Assembly (NCBI GenBank): GCA_016715885.1
Contig: JADJXL010000028.1
Span: forward strand, 62,001 to 126,000
Origin: Polyangiaceae bacterium
GTDB lineage: Bacteria > Myxococcota_A > Polyangia > Polyangiales > Polyangiaceae
Length of the DNA stretch: 64,000 nucleotides
Reading direction: 5' to 3'
The notes below the pieces were generated by a model. The model was not told the DNA's origin. It did not search any database and saw nothing but the letters and a program-made list of their open reading frames with translations. Both the position numbers and the translations under genes were made by a program. This document shows, piece after piece, positions 44,301-51,330 of this stretch (position 1 is its first letter; the number at the start of each line of letters is the position of its first letter).

Positions 44301-46325
44301 CATGCCCTCTTGGCGATATATCGGTTCGAGCACATCGGCCGCTGCAATGCGCTGATCACCACGGCGCAAGAGCTGCTCGACAGCCTGGCGACACCCTTCG
44401 TCCGATCGATCCAGATCGAGCGCTTGACGATACGCCGCGATTGCACCGGCACCGTCGTTGAGTTTTTCTAGCCGAACCTGGGCCAACTTCGCCAAGACGG
44501 GGATGCGTTCTTCGGGCGGCGTGAGCCCTGCTTCCGCATCGAGCGTCTTCGCCAGTTCTTCGAATCGTCGTTCCCGTTCGAGCAACGGCAAAATGCGCGC
44601 ATGAATCTCGCGCGATGGGCCGTATGTCTCGAGGAACCTTCGCCATCCGTCGAGGACCGCACCGAGGTCACTCGATCGAGCGGCTCGCAGATCCGCCGCA
44701 CGGAAAGCGAGCTGTCGCGCTGCGTCGCCGTCCTTCTCGTGGAGTGCTCGGCGCTCGAGCACGTCCGCGAGCGATACTTCGTCACCCGTCGATTCGTACA
44801 AACGTTCGAGCACCGGGAGAGCATCGGTTTCGAGTGACGTACCAATGAGCTTGCGGTACGCGCCAATCGCTCCCGTGATGTTGTTGAGCTGCATCTCGTA
44901 CAGATGCGCCAAACGGTACGCGACCTTCGCGCGCGACTCGGCATCCGGATCGATCTCGCTCAGCCGTTCGAGCACGACGGCGAGCGCAGTCCAATCCGGC
45001 GCTTGTTCGCAGAGGTCCGCCAAAGCTTTCGCCGCACGGACGCCGGCCTCGTCGGACAAACCAGAATCCACGACGCTCTGAAGCGAAGCTCGTGCGCGTT
45101 TCGTATCGCCCGCCTCGAGGAAGAGCTCGCCAAGGTCGGCTGAAATCTTGGCGCGAACGAGGGGATCCTTCGCGCTCGCGGATGCACGCGTCAGCACACG
45201 CGTAACGTCCAATCGTCGATCGAGCGCAGCGCCAATGCTGCGATAACGAGCTCGCACTTCGTCGTCGTTCGGATCGACCGTCAGGATGCCTTCGTGCAGC
45301 GAAAATGCCGCGGGCAGATCACCTAGTTTGTCGTACTGAAGCAGCGCCAAACGCTTTTGTGCTTCGAGGCGCCTCGGACCACGCACGCTATCGATCTGGA
45401 TCGTCAGCATGCGAGCCGCGTCTTCGTATTGCTCGCGCTGCGTGTATACGTTTTCGATTGCAGCAGCCGCACGAGCTGCCAGCGTCTTGTGCGTCAAAAG
45501 CTGCTCGCATGCCCGCCACGCAAGCTCGCTGTCCGGGTTTTTCTTGAGCACTTCCTCGGCATGCGGCAACGCCTTCTCGAGCTCGTGGAGCTGTTCGACG
45601 TACAGCTCGATGGCCTGCTCGCGCAAGGCCAGAACTTCTTCTTCGGCGGGCGGTGGATCGGCCGCAATCGCCGCCTCGAACAGCTTGGCCACGTCTGCCA
45701 AACGTCCCGCTGCCACGAGACGTTCCGTCAACGCTGCGCGGCTATCGGCATCGGTCGGATCGCTACGCAAGATCTGCTGATGCAGCTTGAACGCTTTCTC
45801 TTCCTCGCCCGGCAGCGCCCCATAAATCTGCACGGCAGCGCGCATGAATGCGAGCTGCTCCTGTTTGTCCTGACGATGCGACGACATCCCCATGTAAAGC
45901 TCGGCGAGCTTCACCCAGTCCTCGCGCTCGCGCAGAATCGTTTCGAGACGCTGGAATGCATCCACGTTGCCTGGAGACAGTTGCATCACGCGCTCGAGAT
46001 GCGGTTGCGCCGCTCCGCCATCACCCGCGATGTCGCAGATGAAACCCGCACCGTTCAAAATCAGCTCGACCTGCGCGGCTGGTTGCAACAGACGAACTTT
46101 GCGGTCGCGACAAACCGTATCGTACGCCGCGGCAAGCTCCGCGACTCGTCCATCCCTTTGGGCGTTTGCATGAAGCAGCTCCCACAAGTCCGCGGGGCTC
46201 GCTCCCTTCGACAGCGCCTGGACCATCAAATCCAAAAGCGCAGGCTCATTCTCGAGTGTCTGTTCGAGAGCCGAAGCGACGGTGTCCAGTTGCGGCAAGG
46301 CACGTCCGGTATTCGATTCCTGCAT
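35301..46325 (-). CDS. Giant tetratricopeptide-repeat protein
   Basis: 3674 residues in one uninterrupted frame, from ATG 46325 (AAGAG upstream). Almost the whole length is helical-repeat sequence of TPR/HAT type: units with pattern A-x3-Y-x2-A/L-L-x-LDP-x-N/D-x3-A, for example AIAAYRQALDLDRSDEGCR and AAATYKRALEEDPSDRAAY. No signal peptide, membrane helix or enzyme motif was found. It is very rich in Ala, Leu, Glu, Arg and acidic overall, so it is probably a large soluble scaffold. Myxococcus xanthus has a TPR protein of similar size in its gliding machinery (GltI/AgmK), but no other gliding gene flanks this one, so orthology is only a hypothesis. It is transcribed alone. Confidence 0.93.
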   Translation of the reverse strand: MQESNTGRALPQLDTVASALEQTLENEPALLDLMVQALSKGASPADLWELLHANAQRDGRVAELAAAYDTVCRDRKVRLLQPAAQVELILNGAGFICDIAGDGGAAQPHLERVMQLSPGNVDAFQRLETILREREDWVKLAELYMGMSSHRQDKQEQLAFMRAAVQIYGALPGEEEKAFKLHQQILRSDPTDADSRAALTERLVAAGRLADVAKLFEAAIAADPPPAEEEVLALREQAIELYVEQLHELEKALPHAEEVLKKNPDSELAWRACEQLLTHKTLAARAAAAIENVYTQREQYEDAARMLTIQIDSVRGPRRLEAQKRLALLQYDKLGDLPAAFSLHEGILTVDPNDDEVRARYRSIGAALDRRLDVTRVLTRASASAKDPLVRAKISADLGELFLEAGDTKRARASLQSVVDSGLSDEAGVRAAKALADLCEQAPDWTALAVVLERLSEIDPDAESRAKVAYRLAHLYEMQLNNITGAIGAYRKLIGTSLETDALPVLERLYESTGDEVSLADVLERRALHEKDGDAARQLAFRAADLRAARSSDLGAVLDGWRRFLETYGPSREIHARILPLLERERRFEELAKTLDAEAGLTPPEERIPVLAKLAQVRLEKLNDGAGAIAAYRQALDLDRSDEGCRQAVEQLLRRGDQRIAAADVLEPIYRQEGMPSGLLEVLEARAELAGDAATKLAALREGTEIADQQLGDQKRALNNAGLGLRVAVSESADEVPEWLASVQRLAGSDPARLANILVQALGDRSIDHAALAELAKATGEALAEYGDFIGALTVLRKALAFEPSSAELISRIDGLLEQHGTPQERLELHRGALAATTEPERRRELFHSIGAIQRHGLNDLAGAAATYKRALEEDPSDRAAYEAGLDVLEASRDYEGFYSALVGGAEREGDAKERSKIVLRMANLSADRDWVDRARQHYRTLLDERAELSEETLDKIADLSRKTGDNELYRVLLERRIEIADGPLAVAQWLERLAELKADAFGDAPGSIADCLRAGDLAENGGDDALAERLFERVIALEADHREAAQRLVTIYRRLEKWSQLPAVYDILGRTAADVAERADKLLEFEDAAIRAGVTMHYVGAVDGLAEQGDALDADRRDALEAARTRVLAADPERQDDAAAAYRRMIERKSDPWSAVEAFEGFLDRSPLSSARLDDRRWVLRFRMDHAEGDRRIEALVAWASAEENVFKDLAAADKLYSQVLEQEATNNTALEARSRILIELGDVEGAAAMIARRRDLREGAERTALELELSQLLLERLGRVDEALSAVEPVLDAEPGNEGAIALLERALTRPDSRRRAAELLERACDAAGDETISARILKVLIATPADATDVADLRPGWFTRLLDRPGAEPAIALDLALQALDELTYEATLWERAEQLGRDAEKPELVAEMYRKKLESEAVLSLPPDQTDDLGRRAVDYHEEFFFEDQDTVMKLLRRVVDVAPDAFWAFERLKLAYNQNERWRELFSLYDQAIARTDDKFTKIELLEDAAESAKDLAGNPDKAVDYLEHLLPLKPRDKKIRLSLERLYERLARHRPLIDLLSQELDSLEVEPAQRLRARIAALWIDGVADPDAAYAVVADMLNVDQARLEAVGLLERILTLTSAGVIDPLVNPPAESSEASARQRAAAAVEARYRRDERHEDLARVLGVRLESAADAESRGKLLREIVHLRAEVLGDPASALENLAALVALEPGEPAHRADLDRLAAKVGRDDRLAEVLVNVAAVVPGPLKIELLSHASSIFVDRLGDRGRAIEIGRSILALHEEHPDLVIAPARTLEQLLALEGRSGERCDVLERLAQLEKESDPTARRADLLEAARLASKDLEDKPRAIAAYRATLADQPRDVEALTGLAADLEFERRFAELAEVLEQRAALTEGDSARSDLVRVAVICDQELGDVARAVTVWEAVRTRFGADDESCDALAVLLAKSSRWNDLVELYQASAKLADEAESIARAADLYRRLGDVQRDRTAQWLEAVTSYESSIRLGDAGGKAALGGLETLLSLIELDDEERRPVLSSAVRVLAATYAASGDWQSTVALLEQRLAASNSVEERTSILTETASLYEHRQQDLGLAFGAIWRAFAEAKSPELAAEVQRLAHAADRWSDVAEVFPGVEAEGGVPALVARDLWWDLAKWHRDQRGDERSAETAIERALGYDATNREMLTALVEIRRHAPGRSLVDALLRLSDVSDEPLPLHREAVVTAIDHVGDASLAKTIAEAMLDKAKTRWASDGSDASSLPATSASWAIDVLVKIYRDESNSARVVELCLDGAKLPFETPHRRALRLSAAEISEAPAAITIYEELFGENPTDALVGDRLDKLYRSEGRRTDLLALREKQISVAADSASRVDLRVDLALLLTEAGEIDRAIATLRKNLEENPLHGPSVDKLAELFEGRGDHAALASLWEDQAARREATRETQLAAELWRRAAIIAETSVGDVARATSDYRRAARFRDIASLDALARLFTARGDHPSAAEVLEIICTDSPVDAAPHPVLRLAESYIAAGEPAMARQRLEEALQKVTDTAPIRARLSVLYREAEAWGPLAELTAVEAQHTENVALRTKLLREAADLHVSKRNDPQSAVPLLEQAAALTPDDRAIKLTLCDALSAAGRIEEASAVLRQIIDAYGARRPKDRAVVHHYLARVYLASGDRSSALSELDVALKIDPTHPEILLAVARLSFDEGQYDRSQRTYRSLLMMVRRLRDESPEPAVTRTEILHALAEIAEKQGDTDRAVEHVESAFEAARENTLECDRLVRALRGKPNHKNLARALELRMEISGNEPHLATITELAALYEQHLGKAAGALDLWLRTIELRPTSADAHRSALALARRLGSLDRYVGALRRLIDATTNDPPLIDLLLHLGRALAEGNEADKADEMFARAEALLLKRPGDRRIHEVWRALEASCARRGDRAGQIAILEKRIQAAAESAPAADVADGLYRLAELVLGDAEHTERSLDALERALGLDPQPERAEAIFRRGFEQGVSDARLLELYEKFAREHDRPSALVDALVRLGGQRGVTAYQEAYAIAQKVGDSSLIEHVLRRAINKSDGDALVPDDYWAVTALSALRSSAEDFAEAASLEERAARIAAPDAERGHLIAAATIAKDKLGNLEQAARIYAELFEREPADREVWEPLVELYRRLGDDAGLGKVLEQLISLLEAVEDRSRMRLELAALAQKREGGDERAIEVLAELLEDDPTNEQAASQQAALLEKAGRFDDLANLLERRIDAAKDRQDSPQVLALSNRLASLFEQQNDLDRARDAYFAILDWDGSNVDALRAIVRVCEKRGEASDVADALEKLLGAEKDEAAEKTALQLADVRTRQNDDEGVDRALEMGLRAHPASSVLGTKLKERLESRGDFRKLAEIHVMEADNATETPNRIAGLRKAAAILREKEQDLPGAIDILRRALELDSSDRTLVSEFVGAQAEMGDHQVAAATIASIASALEMGAAIDLMLHAAKQLIAVEGGGDAAAELVEDVRRRQPEAWDPVIILAEAYVAAGRVDEARPLAANAVAAFEGRRSKTLAAAHHAMAAVERASGNDAEALVQFSKAFEVDPTNIEFALELGQFAVDRGEADIAARALRVVTMAKTSSGGVTSRHKALGYYHLGRLAASQGDRGKARLLVDKALAEDAALEVARSLAAELAGG

Positions 46326-46477
46326 GTCTCTTGTCCGAGCAGCCGGGGGATAATCGGCGCGACGGACAAGGTATCAAGGATCCCGCCCAGCCGATCCCAC
46401 TGTTCTGGACGTGCACGCGAAATACCGAAACCGCCTGAACAACGCTGAACGATGAACCGCGTCGCTCGAGGGTGGCC

Positions 46478-47434
46478 ATGGACGCTGAACATCGGTTACC
46501 TTTCGTCACCATGCGCGCGACACGTCGCACGTTCCTCGGTGCCGTCGCTGCAAGCCTGGCATCTCTTCGCTCAGGCATCGCGAACGCTGACGTAACGAGC
46601 GGTTCCGACATCGACGTGCGCGACATCGCGCTACCCGGCGATCGATCACTCGGGCAACGAATGACGCTTGTCATTCCGCGAAAAATTGTTCTGAGCTCCA
46701 ACGTTCCGCTGCTCGTCCTCCTTCATGGACTCGGTGAAACGGGCGACCAGCGCATGGGCGCGTTTGCGTGGCTCGAACGTTACGGCCTCGCTTCCGCCAT
46801 CTCGCGCCTCTACCACCCGCCCATCGTCCGCACGACGAAACGTCGAGACTTCACCGACGAACATCTGCGGGCCGTCAACGCGGACCTATCGAGCACACCG
46901 TTCGCTGGGTTTGTCATAGCGTGTCCATACACGCCAAACGTCAACCGAGCCCCCAACCTCAAAGCTGCGCTCGATGGCTACACGCAGTGGATCACCGACG
47001 TCGTCATCCCGCGTGCTCGGCGCGAAGCTTCCATCACGAGCGATCCTGCACGCATGGCGATCGACGGCTGCTCGCTCGGAGGGTTTGTCGCCATCGAAGT
47101 TTTCCTTCGCAGCCCGCAAACGTTCGGCGCGCTCGGTGCCGTTCAAGCCGCCATTGGCGTGCATCGCGCCGCCCCCTATGCCGATCGGCTCGCAGCGGTC
47201 ATGAAGCAGCACGGGCCACGCGGCATTCACGTGGAGACGAGCTCTGCTGACCCGTTTCGCGCTGCAAACGAAGCGCTCTCGGCCGAGCTTTCCAAACGAC
47301 ACGTCGCGCACGATGCGATCGTCTTGCCAGGCCCTCACGATCAACCGTGGCTGCGCGAAGTCGGTACGCTCGAGATGCTGCGCTGGCACGATCGGCGTTT
47401 TCGTCGTGCAACGGGAAAACACCTCACCCCCTAG
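46478..47434 (+). CDS. Tat-exported alpha/beta-hydrolase (esterase)
   Basis: 318 residues from the ATG at 46478, which follows GAGGG; a second ATG at 46511 would start directly at the signal. The N-terminal ATRRTFLGAVAASLAS is a twin-arginine signal, with cleavage likely after GIANA. The core has LLVLLHGLGETGDQ (oxyanion loop), the nucleophile elbow GCSLGG (S199), and a late His in LPGPHDQPWLRE. This is the layout of PHB-depolymerase/feruloyl-esterase-like secreted hydrolases. Substrate unknown. It is divergent from the giant TPR gene. Confidence 0.87.
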   Translation: MDAEHRLPFVTMRATRRTFLGAVAASLASLRSGIANADVTSGSDIDVRDIALPGDRSLGQRMTLVIPRKIVLSSNVPLLVLLHGLGETGDQRMGAFAWLERYGLASAISRLYHPPIVRTTKRRDFTDEHLRAVNADLSSTPFAGFVIACPYTPNVNRAPNLKAALDGYTQWITDVVIPRARREASITSDPARMAIDGCSLGGFVAIEVFLRSPQTFGALGAVQAAIGVHRAAPYADRLAAVMKQHGPRGIHVETSSADPFRAANEALSAELSKRHVAHDAIVLPGPHDQPWLREVGTLEMLRWHDRRFRRATGKHLTP

Positions 47435-47477
47435 CCCCATCTCCCATACGAGGGAGAGAGGGAAAAGAGGCTTTGCC

Positions 47478-48077
47478 CTATGCCTCTCCACCACCACGCA
47501 TGGTCATCATCACGGCCGGCGTCAGCCCATGGAGCGCATACGCGCGCTCCCATCTTTTCTCGACGTCCACGTCGAAAACAACTTGCTCATCGAGCGGCGT
47601 GGGCAACCATGCGCCCGCGCCGATTTCGCGTTCGAGCTGTCCCGGACCCCAGCCGCTATAACCAAGGATCACCATCCGTTTCTTCGGATCCGGCTCGCCC
47701 GGTCGCTTCATGCGGTCCCGCACGAATGCATCGAACGCCGTGCGCCGCGAGGTGATGCGCAATCGATCATCGATGGCGAGGACGCCTTCTTCTTTTGGAT
47801 CGAGCTCGGGATCGGCGCAGAGGATCCAACCGGTCGAAGGCGACACGGGCCCCCCTAAATACACGGCGCCTTGGTCTTGCGCTTCGGCTTCGCCATAACC
47901 GGCGAATTTGAACACTTCACCGAGCGACACGGGCGCGACGCGATTGACGACGAAGCCGAGCGCTCCTTCTTTTCCATGCACGGCCAAAAGCACCACAGTC
48001 CGATCGAAGTTCGGGTCTCCGAGCGGGGGAGATGCGATCAAAAACCCGGGCGCGAGCGATCGGTCTGCATGTTTCAT
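47478..48077 (-). CDS. YqgE/AlgH family protein (UPF0301)
   Basis: 199 residues, the family's usual length. The N-terminus (LAPGFLIASPPLGDPNFDRTVVLLAVHGKEGALGFVVNR) is the UPF0301 signature, and YLGGPVSPSTGWILCAD plus VILGYSGWGPGQLEREI follow. Its molecular role is unsettled; AlgH was linked to alginate regulation in Pseudomonas. It is convergent with the esterase gene and lies downstream of the carrier gene. Confidence 0.96.
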   Translation of the reverse strand: MKHADRSLAPGFLIASPPLGDPNFDRTVVLLAVHGKEGALGFVVNRVAPVSLGEVFKFAGYGEAEAQDQGAVYLGGPVSPSTGWILCADPELDPKEEGVLAIDDRLRITSRRTAFDAFVRDRMKRPGEPDPKKRMVILGYSGWGPGQLEREIGAGAWLPTPLDEQVVFDVDVEKRWERAYALHGLTPAVMMTMRGGGEA

Positions 48078-48176
48078 GATTCACTCCATCATAAGCGAAG
48101 TTTTCGTGCGCCGCCCCTTCATATGCGACTTGTGAATGCCAGCGCGCGATTTACCTGCCCATCACGCTGCAGGCCG

Positions 48177-49268
48177 TCACGTTGCCAGCTCCGCCGAGTG
48201 TCGTCGTTCGGCAATCGTCAAGAAGCCAACGGCCACGAGGATGAAGCCGAGTGATGCCCAATCCGCAGCGCTTGGCAGTTTGCCCCCGAAGAAAACAAAA
48301 AACAGGAGCGTGGACGCGGTGCCTGCCACGAGCGAAGTCAATCGATTCACGAGGCCCGCAAACGTTGCCGTTCGTCCCTTGAACATGAAGATGAAGACCG
48401 AGAAAAACGCGACCATTCCAAACGAAATGCTCGCCAACGCAGCGCTCCACCAGCCCGGATGCGGATGAAGCACCGCCGCCTGAAATTTCAACATTTGCGG
48501 GGCGGACCAGCCAAACCAATTCGGTGCGCCCACCAGAAACACGACAGCGCTGATCATCGTCAAGCTCGCCGCGATTTGTTCAACGCCGAAAAACATTTCA
48601 TTTTGGGACGGAGCGCCCTTGGGCCGCGTGTTTTTGTAATAATTCATGATGTAAATTCGGATGGCGTAAGCCACGATGTAGGAAACGAGAATCATGACCG
48701 CCGCTGGAGAATGCAAAAAACCGAATCCCTCCTGCCCCGTATCCATCACCAAGTGGACCCCGACGGCGCAAAGGGCGAATACGACGGCAACGTTTTCCTC
48801 GCGATGCACCGTTTTCTTCAGAATGCCTTGCCGAATCTGAATTGCATCGACCAAGCGACTGATGACGATGACACTGCCGCGCATGATGACCATCGCCACC
48901 ATCACCGAAATGGGCAACGAATACATGAGCGTCGTCGCAGGAATCACGACGGCCGTGCATACCCCCGACGGGATGATGTACAGATATTCTCTTGGAAATG
49001 ACCTTCCAAACAGCGTAACGAGCTCCGTCGAGCGAAGGTGATACCAGCGCTTGACGAGGACGACGGCGGCGCATGTCGCATTCGCTCCCAGCGTGCTGTA
49101 CGCCAGATACTCGAAATCGTTCATTCCGGGAAAACCTAATTCCTGTTTTCCCTGGAAATACTTCACGACGATACCCGTGATGACATAAAAGAAGAAATAC
49201 CCCGCGCAGAGCTGCACGAGCCGTCGTGTACTGCCCTCGGATGATCTCTCCATCTCCACGCTTATCAT
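48177..49268 (-). CDS. Multi-pass membrane carrier of DMT/nucleotide-sugar-transporter type
   Basis: 363 residues with about ten hydrophobic helices in two halves (for example LVQLCAGYFFFYVITGIVVKY, SVMVAMVIMRGSVIVISRLVDA, AALASISFGMVAFFSVFIFMF, ASLGFILVAVGFLTIAE). The MRGS in the fourth helix and the length suit the drug/metabolite transporter superfamily. Substrate cannot be inferred. The start at 49268 gives a short hydrophilic N-terminus; later in-frame ATGs at 49256 are possible. Confidence 0.75.
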   Translation of the reverse strand: MISVEMERSSEGSTRRLVQLCAGYFFFYVITGIVVKYFQGKQELGFPGMNDFEYLAYSTLGANATCAAVVLVKRWYHLRSTELVTLFGRSFPREYLYIIPSGVCTAVVIPATTLMYSLPISVMVAMVIMRGSVIVISRLVDAIQIRQGILKKTVHREENVAVVFALCAVGVHLVMDTGQEGFGFLHSPAAVMILVSYIVAYAIRIYIMNYYKNTRPKGAPSQNEMFFGVEQIAASLTMISAVVFLVGAPNWFGWSAPQMLKFQAAVLHPHPGWWSAALASISFGMVAFFSVFIFMFKGRTATFAGLVNRLTSLVAGTASTLLFFVFFGGKLPSAADWASLGFILVAVGFLTIAERRHSAELAT

Positions 49269-49340
49269 GTCAGGACAAACGCCTTGTAAAGTATGTTGCT
49301 TCGATTTTTCGACGCTCGCTTGTCGAGCAAGGAAAAACGA

Positions 49341-50708
49341 TCAGCGCCGGCCTTCGAGCACCATTTCAATGCCGCCCTTCGGTCCCATCGTGAGACCCCG
49401 CTGCGTGTACTGCACGGGCGCATCCCTCACGAGGCGGAATTGGTAACGCCTTAGCAGCGTCGCCAGCGCAATCTTCAATTCGTACATGGCAAACGCCGCG
49501 CCGATGCACCGCCGTGGTCCGCCACCGAAAGGAATGAATTCGTATGGGGAAAACTTCCGCTCGAGGAATCGTTCGGGCCGAAATGTGCGCGGCTCCGGAT
49601 AAAGCTTTTCGTTTTCGTGAAGCATCATGATGGATGCTGTCAGGACGGTGCCTTCGGGAATGGTATTGCCCAGCAAATCGAACGGTTTTCGCAAAAGGCG
49701 CGCGACGTTGGGCGCGACGGGATGAATGCGAAGCGTCTCTTGGCAAAACGCATCGAGGTACGGTTGCGCGACGATCGTCTCCGGATCGGGCGAATCCCCC
49801 ATCGCGTCGATTTCCGCCATGAGTTTTTCTCGTTCGAGCGGCTGGCGACAAACCCAATAAAATGCCCACGCCAGCGCCGTGGACGTCGTGTCGTGTCCTG
49901 CAAAAAGGAGCAAATGCAGTTGGTCGCGTAGCTCTTTCTCCGTCATGCCTTGACCGTCTTCATAACGCGCGTCGAGCATCAAACTCAGAATGTCTTCGCG
50001 CCCCTCCGTATGACCTCGGCGCTTCTTCATTTCTTCGAACAGCAACGCATCGAGCGCTTCGGAGGCCCGGCGAAAACGCGCCCAAGGACCGAACCCACCC
50101 AATTCACGACGCGTAAACTCGAATACCGTGATGATCGGCGTCGACATGGCCGCCACGAGCTCGACCACGGCCTCTCGAAACTCTTCCAATCGATCGTCAT
50201 CATCCACGCCGAATACGGCGCGCAGAATGACTTCGAGCGTGATGGATTGCGTCAGATCGAGCATCTTGAAGGTTTTGCCGCGAATCAACTTGGCGGCTTG
50301 ACGCAGCGTGATTTCAATGATCGTTTGACCGTACGCCCGCATACGAGCGCCATGAAACGGCGGCGCCAAAAGCTTTCTGTCCTGCCGGTGGCGCGCGCCA
50401 GGGGTCAGAATGAGGGACGTCTCGCCAAAAAATGGACCAAGCTGGGACTGAAAAGGAATGCCGAACGGATCGTGGTCTGCGGTAAAAATTGCCTTCACCA
50501 CCTCGGGATCGCCCGACATGACCATGGGGCCCGTCGGCGAAGGCACTTCGAGCGTCTCGCCGTGCTCGCGCATCGCTTCCGCTATGATGCGTAGCGGATC
50601 GGCGAGTGCCCGGAACTGATCGACGATGTTGAATTTTAGCTTGGGAATCGGTTTTGCGGAAGCCGCGCCCTCGTTCGCCCCACCCGTATCGACTCTCGCT
50701 TGATCCAT
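49341..50708 (-). CDS. Cytochrome P450
   Basis: 455 residues from the ATG at 50708. All class features are present: I-helix LLLFAGHDTTSTALAWA (oxygen-binding AGxDT), K-helix ETLR, the PERF motif (FRPERFLE), and heme loop FGGGPRRCIGAAFA with C401 as thiolate ligand. The FGGGPRRCIG form resembles CYP102/CYP4-like soluble bacterial P450s. It needs an external redox partner, and no ferredoxin or reductase gene is nearby. Substrate unknown. It is divergent from the 161-residue unknown gene. Confidence 0.96.
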   Translation of the reverse strand: MDQARVDTGGANEGAASAKPIPKLKFNIVDQFRALADPLRIIAEAMREHGETLEVPSPTGPMVMSGDPEVVKAIFTADHDPFGIPFQSQLGPFFGETSLILTPGARHRQDRKLLAPPFHGARMRAYGQTIIEITLRQAAKLIRGKTFKMLDLTQSITLEVILRAVFGVDDDDRLEEFREAVVELVAAMSTPIITVFEFTRRELGGFGPWARFRRASEALDALLFEEMKKRRGHTEGREDILSLMLDARYEDGQGMTEKELRDQLHLLLFAGHDTTSTALAWAFYWVCRQPLEREKLMAEIDAMGDSPDPETIVAQPYLDAFCQETLRIHPVAPNVARLLRKPFDLLGNTIPEGTVLTASIMMLHENEKLYPEPRTFRPERFLERKFSPYEFIPFGGGPRRCIGAAFAMYELKIALATLLRRYQFRLVRDAPVQYTQRGLTMGPKGGIEMVLEGRR

Positions 50709-50794
50709 GATCGACAGTCGAGCACATACGTGCGCCGCGCGCAACGAGCATCCAGCACCGTGCAACGTTTGGGCGAAGTGCTATTCATTGGCCC

Positions 50795-51280
50795 ATGCGT
50801 ATCCTCTTCACGCGTCTTTCTCCCGACCAACATCGTTTTGCCATCGTGCGATCCGATGGGAGCACGGAATCTGCCGAGCTCGAGACGAGGAGCCTGCTCG
50901 TGCACGATTTGGTGCATTACGCCGTGGAGATCGAAGTGCCGTTTCGAGAAGGTTTTTATGGGCTATTGGCGAAGGGAACGCGTCTTTCCGAATTGAACGA
51001 CAAGACGAAGCCTTGGCCCACGGGCACCGAAATCGCGGCGGCCGAGGGGCTCGTTGGCCCCTTGCAATCGATGCTCAAAGGCGAATTCGATCCAATCGCT
51101 GCGCGATCGCAGTTCGAGATGTTTTCGACAGAGCCCCCGCCCATCGAATTGCTCGCGCGCATTGGCCAGCGTTTTCGTGCGGTGCGTGGAAAGTACGCAT
51201 CGACGAGGTTTGGCGAAACGCTCGAGCTCGAGTGGCCAGAGGGACAAACCGTGGTGGGTGTGGACAATCGGCGCGTTTGA
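50795..51280 (+). CDS. Hypothetical protein upstream of XPB-Bax1
   Basis: 161 residues with no known motif. The sequence alternates short strands and helices (MRILFTRLSPDQHRFAIVRSDGST; ELETRSLLVHDLVHYAVEIE; FEMFSTEPPPIELLARIGQRFRAV). It has a good composition for a soluble protein and ends 50 bp before the helicase gene, in the same direction, so it may be cotranscribed with the repair pair. Confidence 0.7.
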   Translation: MRILFTRLSPDQHRFAIVRSDGSTESAELETRSLLVHDLVHYAVEIEVPFREGFYGLLAKGTRLSELNDKTKPWPTGTEIAAAEGLVGPLQSMLKGEFDPIAARSQFEMFSTEPPPIELLARIGQRFRAVRGKYASTRFGETLELEWPEGQTVVGVDNRRV

Positions 51281-51330
51281 CGCTTGCCACCGCTCGTCGT
51301 TCGTGACAGACCCTCGCGCACGCGCTGCCC

